Assembly: GCF_900100875.1 (NCBI RefSeq)
Contig: NZ_FNKQ01000001.1
Span: forward strand, 1,054,001-1,118,000
Reading direction: 5' to 3'
Source: Halopelagius longus
GTDB lineage: Archaea > Halobacteriota > Halobacteria > Halobacteriales > Haloferacaceae
DNA length: 64,000 bases
The notes under the pieces are model-generated. The model did no database searches and had not been told where the DNA came from. It saw only the letters and a list, made by a program, of their open reading frames with translations. The stretch's first letter is position 1, and each line of letters opens with the position of its first letter. Positions 1 through 8,677 of the stretch are shown here, piece after piece. The position numbers and the translations under genes are program-made.

Positions 1-345
1 GAGGAACTGGAGTACGACGAGTACGACGAACCCGGAGCGGACGCCACCCACTTCGTCGCCTACGACGACGGCGAAATCGTCGGCGCGGCGCGACTCCGCG
101 AGGCCGACCCCGGCGTCGGAAAGGTCGAACGCGTCGTCGTCGCCGAACGTCGGCGCGGCGAGGACTGGGGCAAGCGCGTGATGGAGGCCGTAGAGGCGAC
201 GGCCCGAGAGCAGGGATACGAGAAACTGAAACTCCACGCCCAGACGCGCGTCGAGGGGTTCTACGAGTCGCTGAACTACGAATCGGTCGGCGAGGAGTTC
301 GTCGAGGCCGACATTCCGCACGTCGAGATGCGAAAACCGCTCTGA
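1..345 (+). CDS. GNAT-family N-acetyltransferase, 5' end missing
   Basis: The last 114 residues of an acyl-CoA-dependent N-acetyltransferase; the start lies before the window. The GNAT core is visible: a strand with YDDGEIVGAARLRE, the strand-turn-helix acetyl-CoA loop VVVAERRRGEDWGKRVMEA (the R/Q-x-x-G-x-G/A type motif in slightly altered form), then HAQTRVEGFYESLNYESVGEEF, which is the usual C-terminal 'FYesLGYexvGeef' segment. The ending IPHVEMRKPL resembles the ElaA-like subgroup. The substrate cannot be told from sequence. It converges with the MscS gene, with only 9 bp between the two stop codons. Confidence 0.85.
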   Translation, partial: EELEYDEYDEPGADATHFVAYDDGEIVGAARLREADPGVGKVERVVVAERRRGEDWGKRVMEAVEATAREQGYEKLKLHAQTRVEGFYESLNYESVGEEFVEADIPHVEMRKPL

Positions 346-354
346 GAACTGCGG

Positions 355-1572
355 TCAGTCGTCGATCGTCTTCGACACTCGTTCGCCGTCGCGGTCGGGT
401 CGTTCCTCGAAGGCCCCCTCCGAGCGTCGGACGCGGAACCCGCCGGTCTCCGCGCGGCCCTGTAGTTCTCGCTGCGGGTAGGGGATCTTGATCCCCTCGC
501 TGTCGAACGCCGTCTTCACCGCGCGGACGACGGCGGCGCGGGCGCGGGCGCGCCGCGGCGCGGAGGGGTTCTGTATCCAGAACCGGACTTTGAGCCCCAC
601 GGCCGAGTCGTCGAACGTCGCGGGCAGGACTTTCGGCGAGGGCACCTCCGCGACCATGTCCGCGCCCTCGATCGCCGCCTCCGCGATTTCCTCCGCGCGT
701 TCGAGGTCGGTTCCGTAGTCCACGCCGACGTCTACGGTCAGGCGGAGTTGGCCCCGGCGCGTCCGGTTCGTCACCGTCGCGTTCGTCACCCGGTCGTTCG
801 GGAACACGATCTCCTCGCCGTCGAAGTTCCGCAGGCGGGTGTTGACGATGGTGATGTCCGAGACGATGCCCTCCTCGCCGTCTATCTCGACCCAGTCTCC
901 GATCTCGAACGGCCGGGAGAACATGAGGACGAACCCGGCGATGAGCGACCCGAGCGTCTGTCTGGCGGCCATCCCGACGACGATGCCGAGGAACCCGGCC
1001 CCGACGAGCAGTCCGCCGATTTCGACGCCCCAGACGGCCATCGTGCTGAGACCGACCGTCAACAGGACGACCAGTTGGAGGACGCGGAAGACGATACCCT
1101 CCTGGTGTTCGTTTATCTGCTCGGAGTCGGAGGCGTAGTCTTCGAGCCACGATTCGAGGAGGTCGATGACGACGACGGCGGCGGCCAGAAGCACCAACGT
1201 CACCGCCGCGCGGGCGAGGTACGGCGCCAACGTCGCGAGAATCACCGCGCCGCCGAACGCGACTTCCTCGAACCCCCAGACGACGAGGAGGGCCAGACTC
1301 GTCGCCGCGAGGACGCCGCCCTGCAGGAGGCGGATGACGGCCGTCGGCGGGAACATCCACGTCACCTCGTCTATGACGGCCGGAACGTTCGGGTGCGAAA
1401 TCACCCGTTCGCGGAGTTCCCGCGCCACCCGGGAGACGACTCTGGGCGCGACCAGCAGGCTGGCCAACACCGCCACCGCCAGTAGCGCCGCCGTCGCCGC
1501 CAGACGCGCCTCCGTGGACGCGAACTGCGCCAACGCCGACCGAACCGACGTCAGCCACGTCGAAAGGTTCAC
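355..1572 (-). CDS. MscS-family small-conductance mechanosensitive channel
   Basis: A 405-residue membrane channel expected to open on hypo-osmotic shock and release solutes. Hydrophobic helices lie at roughly residues 20-45, 80-105, 110-145 and 165-200. The pore-lining TM3 segment is Gly/Ala rich (VGAGFLGIVVGMAARQTLGS), followed by the MscS beta domain signature (SRPFEIGDWVEIDGEEGIV) and the NTRLRNFDGEEIVFPN motif near residues 215-270. The C-terminal alpha/beta domain follows, then a charged tail. Family members vary in N-terminal helix number; this one has about four to five. It is a single gene, convergent with the acetyltransferase and followed upstream by a gene-free 366 bp stretch. Confidence 0.9.
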   Translation of the reverse strand: MNLSTWLTSVRSALAQFASTEARLAATAALLAVAVLASLLVAPRVVSRVARELRERVISHPNVPAVIDEVTWMFPPTAVIRLLQGGVLAATSLALLVVWGFEEVAFGGAVILATLAPYLARAAVTLVLLAAAVVVIDLLESWLEDYASDSEQINEHQEGIVFRVLQLVVLLTVGLSTMAVWGVEIGGLLVGAGFLGIVVGMAARQTLGSLIAGFVLMFSRPFEIGDWVEIDGEEGIVSDITIVNTRLRNFDGEEIVFPNDRVTNATVTNRTRRGQLRLTVDVGVDYGTDLERAEEIAEAAIEGADMVAEVPSPKVLPATFDDSAVGLKVRFWIQNPSAPRRARARAAVVRAVKTAFDSEGIKIPYPQRELQGRAETGGFRVRRSEGAFEERPDRDGERVSKTIDD

Positions 1573-1841
1573 GCTTCACACTCCGTTTCGCTGCCGATAC
1601 GTACCGCTTCCCCCGTCCCCTTCATCGTCAGTACTCCTCTTGAGCGGTTACAAAACGTCTACGGTATTACCTTTTTCTGCATAAAGAGACAGTCTCTAGA
1701 AACTACCGATGTTCGGAAATTCTCCGGTCGGACGAGAACGGGCCGCCTCGAAGGCGCGTACTCCACGTTCGCGGTTGCGGTATTTTTCTGCCGGGACTTG
1801 GCGGGAGCGCGTAGCGCCCCGAGAAAAAGCGACGGAACGCT

Positions 1842-1875
1842 CGCTACCCGTCTTAGAGACGCTTCGAGACGTACG
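1842..1875 (-). repeat. Duplicated 3' end of elp3 (34 bp, copy A; copy B is 1928-1961)
   Basis: Positions 1842-1875 and 1928-1961 are direct repeats of 34 bp with three mismatches. Copy B is the true end of elp3 and encodes YVSKRL plus stop TAG. Copy A, 86 bp further downstream, again encodes YVSKRL followed by a stop (TAA). The repeats therefore preserve coding sense and stop. Such a 3'-end duplication is what an integrase using a gene end as attachment site, or a local duplication, would leave behind. Confidence 0.6.
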
Positions 1876-1883
1876 AACCCACT

Positions 1884-1914
1884 TTTTCCGGCCTCACTCC
1901 GCTCGGCCGGAAAA
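1884..1914 (-). terminator. Hairpin downstream of elp3
   Basis: Perfect 10-bp inverted repeat TTTTCCGGCC / GGCCGGAAAA with an 11-base loop, 25 bp beyond the elp3 stop. The A/T ends of the stem give a U-rich side in the minus-strand transcript, so it could aid termination or 3'-end stability of elp3 mRNA. It lies exactly between the two copies of the elp3 3' end. Confidence 0.5.
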
Positions 1915-1938
1915 CCTGGTGGAAAAACGCTACCCGTT

Positions 1939-3609
1939 CTACAGACGCTTCGAGACGTACGGGCCGTCTTGGTGGTAGCCGAGTTTGTTCTTGTAGTACT
2001 CGCGGACGCCGATACCGCTGATGATGCTGAGTTTGTCGTAGCCGGCGTCTCTGGACATCTCTTCGGCGCGTTCGACGAGTCTGCGGCCGTACCCCTTGTG
2101 CTGCCAATCCCCTTCTCCACCGATACCGACTTCGCTCCCGTAGACGTGGAGTTCGCGGACGAGGGCGGCGTTCTCTAACTCCCTCCGAACCGGGTCGTTC
2201 GGGAACCGGAGGCGACAGAAGCCGACCAGAAGGTCCTTCTGTCGGTCCTCGAAGGAGACGAACCGTTCGGTGCCGCCGGCCACCTCGTACTCCATCACGT
2301 CGAGTTCGACGTTCTCGGGGTCGGGGTCCTCGTCGTTCATCCCCACCTCGCGGGCGCGGATGTCGTTTATCTCGATGCCCTTCTCCTCGGCTTTCTGTGC
2401 GGCCAGTTGCCGGAGGTTCGACTTCCAGACGCCCGCGTCGATGAAGTCCGCGGGGATGTCTCGCTGGACGCGTTGGAGGCGGGTGTACTTCGGAATCATC
2501 CCCATCACCTCCGCGACTATCTCCGCGGCCTCCTCGTTGCCGAGGGGTTCGAACTCGTCGCGCCGCCACTGGTCGTAGATGCGCGTCCCGCGGACGACGA
2601 GCGTCGGGTATATCTTCAGGTAGTCCGGCCGGTAGTCCTCGTTCTCGAATATCTGCCGGAAGTCTTCGAGGATCATCTCCTTCGTCATCCCGGGTTGCCC
2701 CGGCATCATGTGGAAGCCCACCTTGAACGCGGCGTCGCGGAGGCGGCGGTTCGCGTCGATTGAGGCCTGTACGCCGTGGCCGCGGTGCATCTCGCGGTTG
2801 ACGCGTTCGTACGTCGTCTGGACGCCCACCTCCACCTTCGTCGCGCCCAAATCGAGCATCCGGTCTATCTGCTCGGGGTCGCACCAGTCGGGCTTCGTCT
2901 CGAACGTCGTCCCGATGTTGCGCACATCGGCCGTCTCGTTCTCCGCGATGACGTCTTCGAGGTATTTGAACTCGACGTCCTCGGGGTCGGGCTTGAACGA
3001 CTGGTCCTCGGCCGGAGTCGGTTCGGAGTCTACGTCGTAGTCGTTCATCGCCTCCAACGCGCGCTTGACGAACCACTCTTGGTAGTCGTGACTGCGCGCG
3101 GTCATCGTCCCGCCCATCAGGATGAGTTCAACCTTGTCGACGGGGTGGCCGATGTTCCGCAACTGTTCGAGGCGGAGCGTCACCTGCCCGTAGGGGTCGT
3201 AGTCGTTCTGGACGCCGCGGGCGGCGGCGGGTTCGTGACCCGTGTACGACTGCGAGGAGGAGAACTCCGAGGCGGGGCCGCCGGGACAGTAGAGACATTT
3301 CCCGTGCGGGCACATGTGCGGCGACGTCATGATGGCCACCGGCGAGACGCCCGACGCCGTGCGGACGGGCTTTCGCATGACCACCTCTTTGACCTCCTCG
3401 CGGCGCGCCTCGGGCGCGTATTCGAGGATGTCCGAGTTCTTCGGCACCTTCGGCGAGGAGTGGTTCGAACAGGCGTTCAGTTTCGCCGATTCGAGGTCGT
3501 CGCGCTCTATCTCGCCGTCGAGGATGCGTTCGACGAGTTCCTCGCACGTCCGGCGGAACGCTTCCGTCTCGGTGGGGTCGTCCGCTTCGGGTTCGGCGTC
3601 GGCGCTCAC
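1939..3609 (-). CDS. elp3: tRNA uridine-34 5-carboxymethyl-modifying enzyme Elp3 (radical SAM/acetyltransferase)
   Basis: 556 residues, the normal archaeal Elp3 length. It makes the 5-carboxymethyl side chain on wobble uridine-34 of tRNA. The N-terminal tRNA-binding region is followed by the radical-SAM [4Fe-4S] site with the Elp3-type spacing, CPHGKCLYCPGGP (around residue 100), the HDYQEWF and DLGATKVEVGVQTTYE segments, and a C-terminal GNAT domain (about 400-556) with GEGDWQHKGYGRRLVERAEE as acetyl-CoA loop. The start is a GTG (MSADAEPEADD). Archaea use a single Elp3 without Elongator partners. Its 3' end is duplicated just downstream. Confidence 0.95.
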   Translation of the reverse strand: MSADAEPEADDPTETEAFRRTCEELVERILDGEIERDDLESAKLNACSNHSSPKVPKNSDILEYAPEARREEVKEVVMRKPVRTASGVSPVAIMTSPHMCPHGKCLYCPGGPASEFSSSQSYTGHEPAAARGVQNDYDPYGQVTLRLEQLRNIGHPVDKVELILMGGTMTARSHDYQEWFVKRALEAMNDYDVDSEPTPAEDQSFKPDPEDVEFKYLEDVIAENETADVRNIGTTFETKPDWCDPEQIDRMLDLGATKVEVGVQTTYERVNREMHRGHGVQASIDANRRLRDAAFKVGFHMMPGQPGMTKEMILEDFRQIFENEDYRPDYLKIYPTLVVRGTRIYDQWRRDEFEPLGNEEAAEIVAEVMGMIPKYTRLQRVQRDIPADFIDAGVWKSNLRQLAAQKAEEKGIEINDIRAREVGMNDEDPDPENVELDVMEYEVAGGTERFVSFEDRQKDLLVGFCRLRFPNDPVRRELENAALVRELHVYGSEVGIGGEGDWQHKGYGRRLVERAEEMSRDAGYDKLSIISGIGVREYYKNKLGYHQDGPYVSKRL

Positions 3610-3801
3610 GGCCGACTCACCTCCGCGGACGGGGCAAGCAGAGAGACGTGTTTCATTACCGGGGAATCGACGCGTTTCGGGGTTAAGGGTGTCGCTCGCG
3701 GTGGACCGAGAGCGGAGACTGAGAGCGAAGACGGAGAGGGTCGCGGAGCCGTCGCTGGGAAGGAGAGAGGACGAACGGACGGAGGACGCGATGTCCGTGC
3801 G

Positions 3802-6006
3802 TTAGAACTGGTCGACGACGGCGTCGATGACCGCGTCGATGACGTCGTCGCGTGCGCCGGAGAGGAACTCGATGCGGTTCTCGCGGACGCCGACGGCGGT
3901 CACGCCGCCCTCGGGGACGGCGTCGCGGGCGGCCTCCGCGGCGGTGCGCACGTCGATGTCGGCCGTCGAACGGACGAACAGTTCGTCCATCGAGGCGGCG
4001 ACGGTGACGTACCGGTCGCCCTCGCGGTTGCGACGGTGGAGTTCGTCCACGAGGAGCGACGTCGGCGGGAAGTCGTACCGGTGCGTGTAGGAGTCGGCGT
4101 CGAGGACGGCGACGGTGACGCCCTCCACGTCGCGCGTCTCTAAGTTCGCCTGCGCCGTCTCGACTTCGTCGTCCAGCTTGATGCGGAACTGCTCGGCGAT
4201 GTGGCCGGCGAGTCCGTCGCTATCGACGGCGTCGCCCTCCGAGCGTTGCGCGCCGGGCGCGACGCCGTCCTCGAACAGGAGGTCGGTGACGAGTTCGCGC
4301 TTGTCCTCGTAGGACTGGTAGTACGCTTCCAAGGCGACGGCCTCGCGGAGTTCGCGGACCCGCTCTGCGTCGTATCCGGCGTTCTCGGCCAGTTCGACGT
4401 ACGATTCGGGCGCGTCCTCCCAGTAGCTCGCCGCGGGCAGGTGCGCGAGTTCGTCGGCCACCTCGTCGTTGACGGTCGCCGCGAGGTTCGCGCCGAGTGC
4501 GCCCGTCGAGAGGTCGTGGGCGTCCGCGCCGGCCAGGCCGGGGTTGACGAGCACTTCCGCCTCTTCTGCGACTTCCTCGTCGGCGTCGGCCGCCTCGACC
4601 ACGACGCGTTCGGCGTCGTAGACGCCGAGGAGACCGAGGCCGTCGAGCGATTCGGTGGTGCCGCCGGTGCCCACGAGCAAGACGAGGGGGAGCTTCTCGT
4701 CGTGACGGTCGCGGTCCTGCAGCATCCGGGTCACGTCGTTCGTCGCGGCGTCCATGCCGTAGACGGACTCGTCGAGGGGACGACGGACGAAGTAGTGGTA
4801 CTGCGCGTCGTCGCGCGCGTGTTCGTCCTCGATGAGGGGGAGAACCGCGCGTTCGACCGCGGCACCGGCGACGTAGCCGTCGGCGGTGGCGGCGTGGCGG
4901 ACGACGATGGGACGCGACTGGAGGACGGCGCGGCGGACGGCCTCCGCGGCGTCGAGGAGTTGCTCCGAGACGGCGTCGACGGGGTCGTGCGCCGCGAGGG
5001 GGGTCACGCCGTCGGGACGGGCCTTCGCGGAGAGGGCGTCGTCGAGTCGCTGTTCGACCTCGTCGGCCTCCTCGCTCGAGAGGACGGTGAGGTCCTCGGT
5101 TTCGACCTGCAGTTCGCCGCGGCGGCGTTCGACTTCGCCGGTGAGTCGGACGACGTCGCCCTCGCCCGCCTCGGGGTAGGCGCGGACGCCCGCCTCGACG
5201 AAGGCGGCGCAGTCGACGGTCCCCGTCTCGTCGCGCAGTTCGAAGATGGTCGGTCCGCCGGTCTGGCGAGCGCTCTCGATGATGCCCTCGACGGTGACGG
5301 TGTCGCCCACGCGGTCCGAGAGGGAGTCGATGCCGACGCGTTCGGGGACCTCCTCGGAGTCGGACGCAGCGTCGGATTCGGGCTCCGAATCGGATTCGGC
5401 GTCCGCGTCGGAGTCGGAGTCAGATTCGGACTCGGAGACCTGTTCCGCGGACCGGCCGGGCGTCTCGGCGGTCGAGGAGTCGGAGTCGGACGCCGACTCG
5501 TCGTCTTCGGCCGACGCGGAGGCGGAAGCGGAGGCGGAGACGGTTTCGTCGCCTTCGGTCGCCTCGTCTTCGCCGTTCTGCGAACGGGAAGAGGAAGACG
5601 AGGAGGAGGACATCCCCTTCGGCTTCGTCTTCACCGGGCCGTCGTCGTCGTCGGTGGAGGTTATCTTCTCGCCGTCGGCGTCGCTGTTCGGGTCGTGAAC
5701 GCGCGCGCCGCGGAACTCGCGTTCGCTCTGGCGGATGGACCACCCGAGGTCGATGTTACCGTTGTCTCGGATGTTCTTCACCTGCACGAACACCGTGTCG
5801 CCGGGTTCCCAATCGAGGCTCTCGAGTCTGCGGTCGAGTTCGCTCCGGTGGAGGAGACCGGTGACGCCGGGAGAGAGGTCGACGAACACACCGAATTCGG
5901 CGAAGCCGTCGACGGTACCCTTGTAGTACCGCCCGGGAGTGAGTTGCTGTGGGGAGTCGCCCCTGAAATCGAACCACACGTCTTCTTCGTGCGTTATCCA
6001 ATCCAT
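3802..6006 (-). CDS. RecJ-like DHH-family protein with S1 and OB domains
   Basis: 734 residues. An S1 RNA-binding domain (about 22-95: GRYYKGTVDGFAEFGVFVDL) is followed by a very acidic, Ser/Asp/Glu-rich linker (about 115-225), an OB-fold domain (about 230-305: DTVTVEGIIESARQTGG) and a C-terminal DHH/RecJ-like region (about 345-734). The DHH motif is degenerate (VVRHAATADGYVAGAA instead of a canonical DHH triad), so nuclease activity is uncertain. Haloarchaea carry several RecJ-like paralogues of this layout, thought to work in nucleic-acid processing or with replication factors. Low-complexity repetition in the linker is normal for halophilic acidic spacers. It stands alone, flanked by about 190 bp gaps. 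Confidence 0.8.
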   Translation of the reverse strand: MDWITHEEDVWFDFRGDSPQQLTPGRYYKGTVDGFAEFGVFVDLSPGVTGLLHRSELDRRLESLDWEPGDTVFVQVKNIRDNGNIDLGWSIRQSEREFRGARVHDPNSDADGEKITSTDDDDGPVKTKPKGMSSSSSSSSRSQNGEDEATEGDETVSASASASASAEDDESASDSDSSTAETPGRSAEQVSESESDSDSDADAESDSEPESDAASDSEEVPERVGIDSLSDRVGDTVTVEGIIESARQTGGPTIFELRDETGTVDCAAFVEAGVRAYPEAGEGDVVRLTGEVERRRGELQVETEDLTVLSSEEADEVEQRLDDALSAKARPDGVTPLAAHDPVDAVSEQLLDAAEAVRRAVLQSRPIVVRHAATADGYVAGAAVERAVLPLIEDEHARDDAQYHYFVRRPLDESVYGMDAATNDVTRMLQDRDRHDEKLPLVLLVGTGGTTESLDGLGLLGVYDAERVVVEAADADEEVAEEAEVLVNPGLAGADAHDLSTGALGANLAATVNDEVADELAHLPAASYWEDAPESYVELAENAGYDAERVRELREAVALEAYYQSYEDKRELVTDLLFEDGVAPGAQRSEGDAVDSDGLAGHIAEQFRIKLDDEVETAQANLETRDVEGVTVAVLDADSYTHRYDFPPTSLLVDELHRRNREGDRYVTVAASMDELFVRSTADIDVRTAAEAARDAVPEGGVTAVGVRENRIEFLSGARDDVIDAVIDAVVDQF

Positions 6007-6198
6007 TGAGTGCTACAAAAGTCCGCGGCCTAAAACGATTGTCGAAACATCTGCGAAAACTACGCCCTCGTACCGAGGCGCGACCGATTTTCCCGAAAAC
6101 CTCGTATATTGCCGGTAACAGCGTCATACGTGCGACATCTCCGTCAGCGAGAGCCGTCGTCTCGGACGGAACCGGTTCCGTCGCCGTACTTTCAGCCG

Positions 6199-6801
6199 TC
6201 AGAGAACGCCGGCCGCCCGCAGGACCGCTTCGAGTGCGGCGAACCCTCCGAATCCGTATCCGAAGAGGAGTGCGGCGGGGACGGCCGCGGCGGCGGCCGC
6301 CCGGGGGAGCGTCGTCCCGTGAACCTCGGCGACGCCGAGGACGAGCAACGCCGCGCCGTAGACGGTACAGACGACCCGGAGTCCGGCGACGGGGAGTCCG
6401 GCGAAGACGCACGGCGCGGCGGCGTAGGCGAGGACCTGCACCGTCTCGCTGACGCCCCCGCGGTCCCGCACGAGTGCGATGAGAAGCACCGTCTGCAACG
6501 CGGCGGTCAGGTGGAGGACGGCGGGCGCGACGAGGAGGGCGACGACGGCGAGGGCGACGAACGCCGAGACGGCCGGGCCGCCGCCGAGGGCGGGGAGTCT
6601 GCCGGGGACGAACGCGAACAGACCCGCCGCGTACGCGACGGCGACGGCGACGGCGAAGACGAGGCCGGGGGCTTGATCGCCCGGCGCGACGCCGTTTCGG
6701 AAGAACCGGCGGGGGCGGACCAACACCTCGACCCACGCCCGCGCGACACCGCGCGGTCCGCGTTCGCGCCCGCCCTCCGGACTCTGGACCCACGTGGTCA
6801 C
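6199..6801 (-). CDS. YIP1-family integral membrane protein
   Basis: 200 residues with about five hydrophobic helices (around 45-65, 75-100, 105-130, 135-155 and 165-195). The N-terminal VEVLVRPRRFFRNGVAPGDQAPGL matches the start of prokaryotic YIP1-domain proteins. Function is unknown; related proteins sit in the cytoplasmic membrane. A GTG start is used. It lies 9 bp after the thymidine kinase gene on the same strand, so the two are probably cotranscribed, though no functional link is evident. Confidence 0.75.
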   Translation of the reverse strand: MTTWVQSPEGGRERGPRGVARAWVEVLVRPRRFFRNGVAPGDQAPGLVFAVAVAVAYAAGLFAFVPGRLPALGGGPAVSAFVALAVVALLVAPAVLHLTAALQTVLLIALVRDRGGVSETVQVLAYAAAPCVFAGLPVAGLRVVCTVYGAALLVLGVAEVHGTTLPRAAAAAAVPAALLFGYGFGGFAALEAVLRAAGVL

Positions 6802-6810
6802 GTCGTCGGA

Positions 6811-7398
6811 CTATTCGCGTCGGAACGTATGACAGTTCCGACACCGCGCCTCGTAGGACTCCTCGGCGCCGACGAGGTAGGTCGGTTCGTCGGCGTGGGC
6901 GGGTTCGCCGTCGATGAGTCGCTGGTTCCGCGTCGCGGGTTCGCCGCAGACGGTACAGATGGCCTGCAGTTTGTCGACGTACTCCGCCACCGCCATCAGT
7001 TGCGGCAGGGGTTCGAACGGTTCGCCGCGGTACGTCTGGTCGGTGCCGGAGACGAGGACGCGCCGGCCGTCGTCTGCGAGGTGTTCGCACAGTTCGACGA
7101 GTTCGTTCGAGAAGAAGTTCGCCTCGTCTACCGCCACGACTTCCTCGCCGTTCAGCGCGTCGAGGGCGTCCCAGATTCCCTCGCCCTCGGCGGGGATGAC
7201 CGTCGCCTCCCACTCCCGACCCACGTGGGACCCGACGATGGTCTCGCCGTACCGGTCGTCGAGTTCGGGCTTGAACGCGGCGACGTCCTGCCCCGCGATT
7301 TCGGCCCGTCGGAGACGGCGGAGCAGTTCCTCCGTCTTCCCCGAGAACATCGACCCCGAGATGACCTCTATCCACCCACTGTTCGTGATGGCGTGCAT
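6811..7398 (-). CDS. tdk: Thymidine kinase
   Basis: 195 residues, typical of the type II (cytosolic TK1-like) kinase that phosphorylates thymidine with ATP for the salvage pathway. Visible elements are the P-loop GSMFSGKTEELLRR near residue 15, the VVAVDEANFF Walker B/catalytic segment near 85, the lasso-region ESYEARCR, and four cysteines (CTVC and CRNC) of the structural zinc site. thyA and DHFR elsewhere in the window supply the de novo route. An ATG start fits the conserved N terminus. Confidence 0.95.
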   Translation of the reverse strand: MHAITNSGWIEVISGSMFSGKTEELLRRLRRAEIAGQDVAAFKPELDDRYGETIVGSHVGREWEATVIPAEGEGIWDALDALNGEEVVAVDEANFFSNELVELCEHLADDGRRVLVSGTDQTYRGEPFEPLPQLMAVAEYVDKLQAICTVCGEPATRNQRLIDGEPAHADEPTYLVGAEESYEARCRNCHTFRRE

Positions 7399-7650
7399 AT
7401 CTCCTTCGGGCGTGAAGGAAGGTCAAAACGATTGTCTCTTGGAGTCGGCGTTCGAGTGTCCGTGACACACCCTCTGGCCTCGGTCGGACTACTCCCCTTC
7501 GGTCCCGACGTTCGAAAGCGCGGAGAACGTCGCCGGGTCGGGTCGGATGTCGGCGAAGCCGACGGTCCGCCGCCCGTCCCGTCCGTCGCCCGTCGTCGCG
7601 TCGTCGCTCCGAGAGGACGTACTGTTCCTTCTCATACATTCTCCAAAAGG
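7399..7650. other. Intergenic region between tdk and the PGA hydrolase
   Basis: Divergent promoter region. A 61-codon minus-strand ORF (7489-7674) exists but has no recognisable domain and includes the hydrolase promoter, so it is not called as a gene. Confidence 0.4.
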
Positions 7651-7658
7651 CATATATT
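7651..7658 (+). promoter_or_regulatory. TATA box of the PGA hydrolase gene
   Basis: CATATATT lies about 33-40 bp upstream of the GTG start, which predicts a transcript with a leader of only about 10 nt, normal for haloarchaea. Confidence 0.45.
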
Positions 7659-7690
7659 CGCCCAGAGAACCCATCGAACGGTACTGATCC

Positions 7691-8668
7691 GTGAAGTTCT
7701 ATAAATATACGAACGAATGTGTCGGGAGGCGGAGCGTACTGTCCGCCGTCGCCGCGAGTCTCGCAGTCGGCGCGAGCGCGGCGGGAGTGAGTGAAGCGAA
7801 GATGGACCGTTCCGGAATCACGGTCGAGAAGAACAACGGCGACGCCGTCGTGCGGAGCGACGAGGAACGGTGCAACGTCAGCGACGCCGTCCTCGACGAG
7901 GCGGGCGTCTCGACGGGCGAGCAGATTCGCGTCCGGGACGAGGGCGGCGCGTCGAAGTACACCTCCGGCCTCTACACCGTCGCCGGGAACTGCCGGCGGG
8001 CCGACACCGTCGAGATGGGGACGGACGGCCTCCGTCGGATGGCGTTCGACCGAGGGGCGGCGGTGAGCGTCCGCGCCGGCGCGCCGCACCCCGCCTACGA
8101 GACGAGGGCGGAGGCGAGGGCGAACGACGAGTACGTCGAACTCCTCCGCGACGGCGGGTCCGGTCTGGTCGCCTGTGCGCCCCACGGCGGGTACATCGAG
8201 TACAGAACCGACCGGCAGGCGGCGCGCGTCGCCGAGACGCTGGACGCGACGGAGTGGTCCTGCGTCGGTTACAACGACGGCGGCGGCGCGTACGACCGCT
8301 GGCACGTCGGTTCGACCGACATCGACCGGCGGTCGTTCCCGAAGTTAGACGAGATAGCCGACAGGGGGTTCGACCACGCAGTGAGTTTCCACGGCTTCTC
8401 GACGGACGCGATAGCCGTCGGCGGCGGCGCACCGGAGCCTCTCCGACTGGCGGTCCGCGACGCGATCGACGAGGCCACCGGCGGGCGGTACGACGTCCGT
8501 CTGGCCGACGAGGACGGCCCCTACGGCGGCGACTCCCCGGAGAACTTCGTCAACTGGCTCACCGCCGACGGGAACGGCGTTCAGATAGAGCAATCGAGCG
8601 ACGCGCGGTCGGACGACTGGGATACTATCGCGGACGCCGTGGCCGAGGTGTACGAACCGCGCCTGTAA
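7691..8668 (+). CDS. Tat-exported poly-gamma-glutamate hydrolase family protein
   Basis: 325 residues. A twin-arginine signal (GRRSVLSAVAASLAVGASAAG, about 12-32) directs the folded protein across the membrane. The mature part matches the phage-type poly-gamma-glutamate hydrolase family, zinc enzymes with a carboxypeptidase-like fold: VACAPHGGYIE (about 160) supplies the His/Glu zinc ligands, HAVSFHGFS (about 235) another His, and GVQIEQS (about 300) the conserved Glu segment. It is predicted to cut gamma-glutamyl polymers outside the cell. Its stop is 9 bp from the stop of pgsB on the opposite strand, placing degradation and synthesis genes together. The GTG start is chosen because it gives a full Tat signal. 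Confidence 0.85.
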   Translation: MKFYKYTNECVGRRSVLSAVAASLAVGASAAGVSEAKMDRSGITVEKNNGDAVVRSDEERCNVSDAVLDEAGVSTGEQIRVRDEGGASKYTSGLYTVAGNCRRADTVEMGTDGLRRMAFDRGAAVSVRAGAPHPAYETRAEARANDEYVELLRDGGSGLVACAPHGGYIEYRTDRQAARVAETLDATEWSCVGYNDGGGAYDRWHVGSTDIDRRSFPKLDEIADRGFDHAVSFHGFSTDAIAVGGGAPEPLRLAVRDAIDEATGGRYDVRLADEDGPYGGDSPENFVNWLTADGNGVQIEQSSDARSDDWDTIADAVAEVYEPRL

Positions 8669-8677
8669 CGCCTCTCG

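Larger units (their letters stand above)
1573..1938. other. Gene-free interval between mscS and elp3
   Basis: 366 bp with no convincing gene. It holds the mscS promoter region (TATA-like AT-rich stretch around 1660-1690), a near copy of the elp3 3' end and a strong hairpin (both listed separately). Short ORFs read across it but share no recognisable features and overlap each other in several frames. Confidence 0.6.

Noticed and set aside
5340-5600. Short tandem repeats rich in Ser/Asp/Glu codons as a repeat array
   Set aside because: They encode the acidic linker of the DHH protein, a normal halophile feature.
3812-6009. Long plus-strand ORFs opposite the DHH gene and other genes (e.g. 4201-6009)
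   Set aside because: High-GC antisense shadows with Arg/Gly/Val-rich or repetitive content and no domain.
7489-7674. 61-codon minus-strand ORF between tdk and the PGA hydrolase
   Set aside because: No recognisable domain, overlaps the hydrolase promoter; composition not distinct from chance.
7700-7709. TATAAATATA just inside the hydrolase gene as its promoter
   Set aside because: It would leave no in-frame start that keeps the Tat signal; the upstream CATATATT fits the chosen start.
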